NCBI GenBank assembly: GCA_963383645.1
Contig: OY726573.1
Location: 13,706,989 to 13,770,988 of the forward strand
DNA length: 64,000 nt
DNA from: Muscardinus avellanarius
Lineage: Eukaryota; Chordata; Mammalia; Rodentia; Gliridae
Reading direction: 5' to 3'
Position numbers and translations under genes: made by a program. This document shows positions 1 through 9,000 of the stretch, in pieces (position 1 is the stretch's first letter; each line of letters begins with the position of its first letter). The notes below the pieces were generated by a model, which did not search any database, had not been told where the DNA came from, and saw only the letters and a list, made by a program, of their open reading frames with translations.

Positions 1-85
1 CACGCGGCTGGCTTCGAACCTGCGCGATCCTCCTGTCTCCGCCTCCCAAGCGCGGGGATTACAAGCGTGCGCCACCACTCCCGGC
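1..85 (-). mobile_element. B1-dID SINE, form B, cut by window edge
   Basis: Left (B1-like) half only, read from the other strand; it ends in the characteristic ccaccactcccggc. The right half would lie before position 1. Confidence 0.8.
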
Positions 86-104
86 CTTCTTTTCAATTTT
101 TTAA

Positions 105-165
105 AAAGGGCCAGAAGTGTATCTCAGAGGTAAAATGCCCTTGGGTTCAAGCCCCTCTCCGGGGA
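105..165 (+). mobile_element. Lone ID-like (tRNA-derived) SINE half
   Basis: Carries an A-box-like tgtatctcagaggtaaaatg and a B-box-like gggttcaagcccc without a B1 half in front. Confidence 0.55.
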
Positions 166-310
166 CTGGCCACTCCCTCCCACAGTCCTATCATTGTGAA
201 AACATCTCAACCTCCTCTGAGAATTCTCTGGAGCATCCAATGGGAGCCCATCTGCATGCTTTGAGGATCTACTTGGGTCAGCCATGCCTGGTTAAGAAAA
301 ATTAAAGGAA

Positions 311-522
311 GTCGGGCATGGTGGTGCCCACCTGTAATCCTAGTACTTGGGAGTCTGAGACAGGAGGATCGCAGGTTTGTGGCCAACCTCAACAACTTAG
401 TGAGACCTTCAGCAACTTAGCAAGACCCATTTTCAAAATAAAAAATAAAAAGGGCTAAGGGTGTAGCTTGGAGATAGAATGTGCTGACATTGAATTCCCA
501 GTACCAAAAAAAAAAAAAAAAA
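311..522 (+). mobile_element. B1-dID SINE, form A
   Basis: Complete dimer: B1-like left half, A-rich linker, ID-like right half, poly(A). The right B box has drifted (tgacattgaattccc), so this is an older copy. Confidence 0.8.
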
Positions 523-613
523 ACCTAAAAATTCAAACACAGAACAACAAATTAGACTAGATGTTAGTTTTCTGTCTTATTAAGTAGAATTACTGTTCTC
601 CCTACTGTTAAGA

Positions 614-820
614 GATGTGGCGCACGCTTGGAATCCCAGCATTCAGGAGGCTGAGACAGGAGGATCACGGTTCACAGACAGCCTCAGCTACTTAGTGAGG
701 CCCTCTGCAACTCAGTGAGACCCTGTTTCAAAATAAAGAATAGAAAATAGGGCAGGGGGTGTAGCTCGGAGGTAGAATGCATCTGGGATTCATCCCCAGT
801 ACTGCAAAAAAAAAAAAAAA
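614..820 (+). mobile_element. B1-dID SINE, form A
   Basis: Starts at gtggcgcacgcttgg and ends in a 16-A tail; right half has gggattcatccccagtactgc. Confidence 0.85.
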
Positions 821-1208
821 AGAGATGTGTATTTATTTTATTTTTAGTCTCCTTTATTTTTTAAAAATCTCATTTGGCTGTAGTCACACATTGTACAAAT
901 CAGGACCCCAGGAAATATATCTTGGGAGCCAAATGGCATCTGCAGAGCCATGCAGCCCGCTCTGTCAAAAGACCACATCACATTGACCCACCCAGGAAAG
1001 AAATGAAACGCAGAAACGCAGCCCAACTATTTAGAAGTAACTTGAGAAGCTGGGCGTGTGGGACCTTAAGTGAATGCCTGGCCTCTGCATGCCACCGACA
1101 ACAGTGAATCCAGGGTCCAACCGTTCCTTTCCTCGAGCCCAAAACAAAAAGAAAGATGCGGTGCACAACCCTGGGTGAGACCCGGATTCAAAACAAAAAA
1201 TAAAAATC
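821..1208. other. Non-genic stretch, nothing recognised
   Basis: Inferred DHRS7C intron 1. A weak, degraded SINE-like patch around 1,050-1,200 is the only structure seen. Confidence 0.5.
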
Positions 1209-1787
1209 AAGCCGGGCGTGGTGGCGCACACTTATAATCCCAGCATTTAGGAGGCTGAGACCGGAGGATCATGGTTCGTGGACAGCTTCAGCTACTTAGT
1301 GAGGCCCTTTGCAACTCAGTGAGACCCTGTTTCCAAATAAAGAATAAAAAATAGGGCAGGGGGTGTATCTCGGAGGTAGAATGTCCCTGGGTTCTATCTC
1401 CAGACCCACAAAAATAAATAAGTAAATAAATAAATAATAATAGTCAGATGTAGCAGCACACCCTTGTAATCCTGGTACTTGGGAGTCTGATAGAAAAGGA
1501 TCTGGGTTCATGGCCAGCCTCAGCTACTTAGTGAGAGGCCCTCCACAACTTAAGTGAGACCCTGTTTCAAAGTAAAGAATAAAAAATAGGGCTGAGGGTG
1601 TAGCTCAGAGGCAGAATGACCCTGGATTCAACCCCCAGTTCCACACACACAAAAATAAAAAAAAATAATAATAAAATAGGGCTGGGGGTAGAGCTCGGAT
1701 AGAATGACCCTGGGTTCAATCCCCAGTACCAAAAATAAAATAGTCACTGGGACAGAATACCCCGGGTTCAATCCCTAATACCATACA
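1209..1787 (+). mobile_element. SINE array: two dimers plus extra ID-like monomers
   Basis: Dimers at about 1,209-1,440 and 1,442-1,660 are followed by two further ID-like right halves (1,675-1,730 and 1,741-1,787), each with its own ggttcaatcc B box. The second array member is therefore effectively a tetramer. Confidence 0.8.
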
Positions 1788-2570
1788 TACAACAAAATGT
1801 CAAGGTCAGAAAGTGGGTTATGTGAGCTCTGTGTAGGAACCCCAATTTGTACCCCGAAAATGAAAGGAACCCCCAGACAGTAGCAGGGAAAAAAAAGAAG
1901 AAGAAGAAGAGGGCAAACACCAGGTTGAAACCAGGGAAATCAAAGCAAGGTCTCAAGGCTGGGACATTCAGCGCTCACCCCGAGCCCCAAGAAGCCAACC
2001 AAGACCGGCACGGTGTCACCCTGTACCCTGCGTCTGTGTGGAGAACAGCAATCAAAACACTTTAAGCTGTCACCTGACCTGCCCCGGGGACACCAGCGCG
2101 ACTGCTGGCCGCAGCTTTTCTCTTCTGAACACTGCTGAAGTCCGGCTGTCTTCCCATCAACAGGCATCTTACCTCCCCTCTGGGCTGTGCTGTCTCCTTG
2201 GCTCCCTCTGAAACCAGGAAGCACTTTATAGGCAATGGCGTCTTAGACTTGCTGAAGTGTGGCGGGAAGGGCGAGATTTGGGTTGATTGGTTTGCAAAAG
2301 GAAAGGCCAGCGTCAAAATGCTCAGAGAACCACTGAGCTGAGCTGATGAAGACGGAAAACACGTACACCTGGTACACGGGAGGGCTGGCTCGGCACAAAC
2401 GATCTGTTTGGGGTGGTCCCTCTGCGCTTACAGAACTGAGCACCATGGTGGGCTCCGGCCTCCAGGGTCCGCTTGGAAGGCAAGGTGTTAGCAGAAGAGA
2501 GAACAAGGAACGACGGGAGAGGGTATTCCTGGAGGCCTCTCCTAAGGAGGCTGTTTCAATCAGCTTTCTT
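1788..2570. other. Intronic stretch without recognised elements
   Basis: Holds a short (AAG)n run near 1,895-1,910 and otherwise unique-looking sequence. Several short open frames on both strands have no family resemblance. Confidence 0.5.
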
Positions 2571-2875
2571 TCTGTTGTGACCCCCAAATACCTGACAACC
2601 ACAACTTAGAGGAGGGAAGATTGATTTGCTCACAGTTCTGGAGATGTCAGTCCAAGTCTCATCTGCGGAGCTCAGGGCATGGCGGCAGGGTGCAGAGAAA
2701 GAGCAAGAATGGAGGGTCTCTGCTCTCACGGAGGCCGGAAGAAGAGTCAGCAAAGGAGGAGGCATATATATAGTCTCCAAGGCCACGCCCCCGGCCACGC
2801 CTCCACCAACCAGGCCCCGCCTCCAACATGGCTGCCCTGTGAGGTCTGGCAGACATTCTAAACCCAAACCAAGAC
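2571..2875 (-). mobile_element. MaLR-type LTR fragment
   Basis: Pattern of ERVL-MaLR LTRs read backwards: tgacc...aaatacctgacaaccacaactta, a tttgctcacagttctgg block, then ccaaggccacgcccc blocks. Non-coding. Similar pieces occur at 11,950, 32,553, 37,243 and 38,543. Confidence 0.55.
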
Positions 2876-3032
2876 CACAAGCTTAGTCTGCCTCCTGGCC
2901 AGGTTACAAACACTTTCAATCTGTCTTGTTCTTTATTTGTTTTTTGAATGTGAGATTTTTTTTTTAAGGGTAAAATTTGTAAAACATTTCTGTTATGATT
3001 TCTTCAATGTGTTCTCAAAAGACCTTTCCCCT

Positions 3033-3228
3033 GAGCCAGGTGTGGTTGGGCACACCTGTAATCCCAGTACTTGGGAGGCTGAGACAGGAGGATAGCAGTT
3101 CACGGACAGCCTCAGCTACTTAGTGAGGCCCTCTGCGACTTAGTGAGCCCGTTTCAAAATAAATAAAAAATAGAGCTACACAGAAATAGAATGCCCCAGT
3201 ACCGCAAAAAAAAAAAAAAAATACAAAA
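3033..3228 (+). mobile_element. B1-dID SINE
   Basis: Left half intact; the right half is partly deleted (tagagctacacagaaatagaatgcccc). Poly(A) tail present. Confidence 0.75.
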
Positions 3229-3469
3229 AAACCGACCTTTCCCCAACTCAAAGTAAACTCACCTTTACTTCTCCTAGTTCTTTTAAGGTCTAATTTTACA
3301 CTTAAGTATTTAGTATATTTTGGTATAATGCATCTAGTTTTCCCCCTTCTATATAGTTATCCAAATACCTTTTTAAGATAATATATTCATATCCCATTGA
3401 TTCAAAATACTAACTTTATCATGTTCTCACTTTTTATCAATACCTGGCTCTACTTTTATTAACTTCAGG

Positions 3470-4304
3470 GGCGAAGGTTCTGGAGGTTGAATCCAGGGGC
3501 ATTCCACCTCTGAGCTACAACCCCCCAGCCCTGTTTATTTTTTGTTTTGAAACAGAGTCTTGCTAGGTTGTTAAGTGTCTTGCCACTTAACAACTGTCCT
3601 CAAACCTGCAGTCCTCTTGTCTCGGCCTCCCAAGTACTGGGATTATAGGTGTGTGCCACTACACTTTTTGTGTGTGTGTGTGTTACTGGGGGTGGAACCC
3701 AGGGGCTTTTCTACCTCCGGGCTATACTCCCAGACCTATTTTATACTTTATTTGGAAAAAAGGTCTCACTAAATTGCTGAGAACCTCACTAAGTAGCTGA
3801 GGCTGGCTTTGAACCTGTGTGATCCTCCTGTCTCAGACTCCCAAGTGCTAGGATTACAAGCGTGCACCACCACGCCCGGCTCCACTCAGCTTTTACCAAT
3901 ACTTTTAATCTTCTTTCATTTCTGTAGCTTTATAATATATTTTACTTTATTTTATTTTATTTTTTGCTGGTCTGGGGATGAAACCCAGGGGCACTCAACC
4001 TCTGAGCTATAGCCCCTGCACTATTTTTATTCTTTATTTTTTTAAACAGGATCTCACTAAGTTATGGAGTGCCTCACTAAGTAGCTGAGGCTGTCCGTGA
4101 ACCGCGATCCTCCTGTCTCAGAACATATACTGGGGTTCCTGGAAACCCTTCTACTTCCGGGCTACACTCCCAGACCTATTTTATACTTTTTTATTTTTGG
4201 AAACAGGGTCTCTTAAGCCAGCGCAGCTGGCTTCGAAACTGTGGGATCCTCCTGTCTCCGTCTCCTAAGCGCGGAGATTACAAGCGTGCGCCACCACTCC
4301 CAGC
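3470..4304 (-). mobile_element. Run of four minus-strand B1-dID SINEs
   Basis: Elements at about 3,470-3,665, 3,685-3,881, 3,962-4,120 and 4,126-4,304. The last is form B (ggggttcctggaaaccc signature). The third lacks the 5' end of its B1 half, where the fourth abuts it. Confidence 0.8.
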
Positions 4305-4346
4305 TTAGATAAAATGTTTTAATAAATGGTTTTCAAAATATTCCTT

Positions 4347-4558
4347 GAGCCAGGCGTGGTGGCGCATGCTTGTAATCCGAGCATTTGGGAGGCTGAGACA
4401 GGAGGATTGCACAGGTTCAAAGTCAGCCTCAGCTACTTAGTGAGGCTCTCAACAACTTAGTGAGACCCTGTTTCCAAAATAAAGTATAAAATAGTTTTGG
4501 GAGTATAGCCTGGAGGTAGAAAAGCCCCTGGGTTCCACCACCAGTACCACCAAAAAAA
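4347..4558 (+). mobile_element. B1-dID SINE, intermediate between A and B
   Basis: Has form-B-like linker (aggt-like, tgtttccaaaataaag) but a normal right half ending gggttccaccaccagtacc. Confidence 0.8.
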
Positions 4559-4673
4559 ATTATATATATATATTATATATAAAATATATATAATTTTATT
4601 TTATATATATTTATATATATTTTATTTTTATTTTATATAGATTTATATATAAAAATTATATATATATATATAT
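4559..4673. repeat. AT-rich (TA)n/(TTTTA)n low-complexity tract
   Basis: About 115 bp of almost pure A and T growing out of the poly(A) tail of the preceding SINE; strongly self-complementary. Confidence 0.9.
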
Positions 4674-5354
4674 TCCTTGCTATCTCTGTATTTGTTATTT
4701 CGACTTGAGTGTGCAAATCATTCCCTATAAAGTTTACAATCTCTCTGCCATTTTCCGAGGCCGGCTGGGATCTTGATTTTCTGCATCAAACTAACATGCA
4801 GATGAGCTGACATCTTGACTGAGTTTTGCCCTCCAGAGTTGTCATGGATACCCCCTTTCTCGATAATAAAACACCTCTACTGGGGAAGCTTCCGTTCTCT
4901 GCAGGCCTAACGATTCAAGGTGACATTGTCAATGTAGTCTCGGGAACTCAGCCAGCTAACTGGCCACAGCTTTCCTCCTTCCCGCTTGCTGGTTACTCCC
5001 CCTTCACCTCTTTTATTTAGTTTCATTTTTTGTTGTGGTTTGGCAGTTTTGTCTTGTTTTGTTTCCTTTGCGGGGCTGGGGATGGAACCCAGGCCCTCCC
5101 ACTCTACCACTGAGCCGCGGCCCAGTGCACCTGCTGTTAGACCTCACCGAGGTCTCATCCCTCACTCTGCTCCCACCTGGCTTCGACTTCCTAGCCCAGC
5201 ATGTCAGTGGCTCTCTCCCCAGTACCCCAAAGCCCCTGGCCACGATGCTCACAAACCAAACCCCAGCCAACTCTCCCATCCAGCCGATCTGCACCTGCGT
5301 CACTCTGCTGAGCCCTGTAGGAGAAAAATCACACAGCCACAGGTCACCTGAGCT
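4674..5354. other. Intronic stretch with one degraded SINE right half
   Basis: A minus-strand ID-like half is visible at about 5,075-5,128 (gggatggaacccaggccctccc). The rest shows no element or exon that I recognise; DHRS7C exon 1 is not here. Confidence 0.5.
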
Positions 5355-5473
5355 GTTGCAGGAGGCTCGAAACGCCAGCCTCCACAACCTAGCAAGACGT
5401 TGTTTAAAAAAAAATAAGGCTGAGGATGTAGCTCAAAAGTAGAACTTTCTGGGGTTCAATCACCAGTTCCACA
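5355..5473 (+). mobile_element. 5'-truncated B1-dID SINE
   Basis: Only the end of the B1 half plus a full ID-like half (ggatgtagctcaaaagtagaa ... ggttcaatcaccag). Confidence 0.7.
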
Positions 5474-5985
5474 AAACAACAACAACAACAAACATATTTT
5501 GGCAGTCTCTCTATCTGTCCACCGAGAAAATGCGGAGTGATGGTTAGCATTTGCTCCCAACAGATACCGCAGTTGTTTCCGATATCTCTGAGGTATCTGT
5601 AAGGTTATGGTCCTAGACACGAGGTGGATGGGATCCGTTTTTTGTTCAATATAAGGGTATTTTTCTGTTCCACCTCACTAAAGATTCCTCTTCGCAGGAA
5701 GCAACTAAGCCGAGGCAGAAAAGGATAAAGAAATATCTTGTGTGTAAGTCAGTGTTTTACCACTGTGCTTAGTGTGTGCAAGGCCCTTGGTTCAGGCCCA
5801 AACACTAAAAGAAAAAAGAAAATTCTATCCCAAGGAAGGAATCGAAAGAAATGGCCGCTGAAGGACCTCATGGTACTGAGGCTTTGGAATTCTTTAGCTT
5901 CTTAAATTCATGAGACAGGGAGCCTCCCCCCGCCAGTGGCTGCGTCCACACAGTGCGCCTTCTCCTATTTCCTTCTTCTCCACAG
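5474..5985. other. DHRS7C intron up to exon 2
   Basis: Unique-looking sequence with a faint ID-like patch near 5,748-5,810. It ends in the pyrimidine-rich acceptor ttccttcttctccacag. Confidence 0.5.
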
Positions 5986-6098
5986 AGTGCGCTCGGGTGT
6001 TCCATACTGGTGGGGCAAGGCTGGTGCTGTGTGGGAAGAACTGGGAGAGGCTGGAGAGCTTGTACAACTCCCTGATCAGCGTGGCTGACCCCAGCAAG
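5986..6098 (+). CDS. DHRS7C: DHRS7C coding exon 2
   Basis: 113 bp, starting one base into a Glu codon and ending after a complete Lys codon. Encodes ECARVFHTGGARLVLCGKNW and onward to SVADPSK. Acceptor ctccacag, donor AAG|gtaagg. Confidence 0.95.
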
Positions 6099-9000
6099 GT
6101 AAGGACGTCAGCAGAGGGCGCAGGCATCACCTAGGTACCCTCAGGCCCCAGTGACTGTTTGGCAGAAGCTCGTGGTCCCAGGTGAAGGAATTTGGTAATG
6201 GCTTTGGGGAAAATGAGAGACGGAGGCCCGCCCAACCACCTCGACAGGCATGTCTTCCAGGCACATGAGGTGGCCTGTTTTAATTCTTGGCTGTGCCCCC
6301 AAATTTGGCCCTGACTCTTCCTGGTTCTCTGTAAGTTAAACCCAAGGAGAACCTAGAAGACAGGAGATGTTCCAAGTACCAGCTGTGATTCTACACACGG
6401 CTGATTTAAATACAAACAACAGCCGGCTAGTAATCCCCGAGCTTGGGAGGCGGAGACAGGAGGATCACGCAGGTTCGAAGCCAGCCTCAGCTGGCTTAAG
6501 AGACCCTGTTTCCAAATAAAATGTAAAATAGGTCTGGGAGTGTAGCCCGGAGGTAGAAGGGTTCCATCCCCAGTACCACCAAAAAATAAAATAAAAATAA
6601 ATGGGGGAAGGGAAAACGGGGGTGGGGGGGGGAAGAGGGCACCAAATATAGTTCAAATGTATACTATTTATGTTCAATAAAAAATTGTTAAAAAAATAAA
6701 GGTAAAACAAAGAAAAAATAATTCAAAGCTATGGAGTAGAAAAAAGAAAAATAATCAAATAAAATAGATTGATTATAAAAATAAATAAATAAATAAATAA
6801 ATAATAAATACAAACAACAACAACATCCCTCAAACAATATCCCTTCAAGGAAAGCAGAAAAATGGGGTTTCCTCTCAAGAAATCACCTTTAAACGAACAT
6901 TGATTTCAAGACACCCGCAAGTTCTGAAACATCCAGGAGCATTGTTTACAAACCCGCCTGCAGAGCTCTCTGGAGAATTTTTTTTTTTTTTTTTTTTTCC
7001 TGATCTTTACCTGTGAAGTTGGAATTGGTGCTTGGAAAAAGAAATTCAAAGCTAAACCTGGTTTTCAAGGAGTCGGGCCAAAAATGACAACTCAGAATTC
7101 TCCAAAGCAGCCAGGCGTGGTGGCGCACGCTTGTATTTAGGAGGCTGAGCAGGAGGATCTGGGTTCGCAGACAGTCTCGGGTATTTAGTGAGGCCCTCTG
7201 CAACTCAATGACAGCCTATTTCAAAGTAAAGTATAAAAAATAGGCCTGGGGTGTAGCTCAGAGGTAGAATGCCCCTGGGTTCCATCCCCAGTAACAAAAC
7301 AAAACAAAAAAAGAAAAGAAAAAATAATTCTCCTAAGCATGTTTATTGATGTAGTACTGGGTCTGGGTTAAGAAAACAAAGTTATTAGCCGGGCGTGGTG
7401 ACGCATACTTGTCATCCCAGTACTTGGGAGGCTGAGACAGGATGATCGCAGGTTCATGGTCGGCCTTGGCAACTTAGTGTGACCCTCTGCAACTTAGTGA
7501 GACCCTGTTTCAAAATAAAAGTATAGAGCCGGGTGTGGTGGCACACGCCTGGAATCCCCACACTTGGGAGGCTGAGACAGGAGGATCGCACAGGTTCGAA
7601 GCCAGCCTCAGCTACTGAGTGAGGCTTACAGCAACTTATTGAGACCCTGTTTCCAAATAAAATATAAAGTAGGTCTGGGAGTGTAGCCCGAAGGTAGAAA
7701 ACCTATGGGTTCCACCTCTAGTACCACCAAAATAATAATAAATAAATAAACCAGTCGTGGTGGCGCACGCTTGTAATCCCAGCATTTGGAAGGCTGGGAC
7801 CAGAGAATCGCGGTTCGCGGACAGCCTCAGCTACTTAGTGAGGCCCTCTGCAACTCAGTGAGACCCTGTTTCAAAATAAAGAATAAAAAATGGGGCAGGG
7901 GGTGTAGCTTGGAGATAGAATGCCCCTGGGTTCCACCATCAGACCCGCAAAAAAAAAAAAATAATAATAATTAATAATAATAAAATAGGGTCAAAGGTGT
8001 AGCTCGGAGGTAGGAATGCCCCTGGGTTCCATCTCCAGGACCACAAAATAAATGAATAAGTAAATAAATAAATAAGTAAGTAAATAAGCAAGGTTCTACA
8101 GTCAATTGTGTGGGAAACACTGAGTTAAACCACCCTTTAATGCCGGGCTTTTCCTAGCCTTTGGTACGCATTGTATGTCTCCAAATAGAACTTGGAGAAT
8201 CTTCCATTTTTCCCCCAAACGAATGAGACGCTCACTGAGAACCCTCTCTGCAAGGGCACATCTCAGAACGACTGGGATCACGTTGACCAGACAGTGACAC
8301 CAGTTTTCCCTTCTGTCCTCACCTCTGGACCAAGAGAGTCTTCACTGGATCTTAGCTAAACGTCCAAGAAGCGATGGACCAATAAGAGTCTTGATGTCAG
8401 CACATGTCTGGATCTGAACACAGTAGGTGTTAGCACACAGTAGGTCCTCCGCAAATACCGCACTGTGTATATGATTTGGGCTCCATCCAAAATGTAGCTC
8501 CAGAGGTACCGTGATGGGTTTTCTTGCATCTTTTTTTTTTGGGGGGGGGACAGCATTTATTTATTTTTTTTTAAATTTTTTATTGATGCACTGTATTCAT
8601 ACATCATAGTGGGATACAAACTTTTGTAGACATACATGCACACATCGCCCAGTCAGCCCCCACCCGATCCCAACTCCTTCCTCTCCCCATCCCTCCTTCC
8701 CATGCTTGGCTTAGTGGTTGACATCTAGTATTATAGCAATTTATCCAAAATTAAAAATGATAATCTCACATAACAGTTTCATTTGTCTGATACCAAGCTT
8801 TTGATAACTTAAAGATAACATTTTAATATTTCTTTTTGCTTTCTTTCTTACCAGAGAATATTTTTTTCTTTTTTTTAAGTGAAACTATCATATATTTATA
8901 TATTTATTTTTCAGGAAAAAATCTATCCTAATATGTAATATGGACTCTAGATACCCAAAACGATCTTGAAAAAGAACAAAGCTAGAAGATATATATTTTC

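Noticed and set aside
1..5985. DHRS7C exon 1 within the window
   Set aside because: I looked for the membrane-anchor and Gly-motif coding sequence before exon 2 and did not find it; it should lie upstream of position 1.
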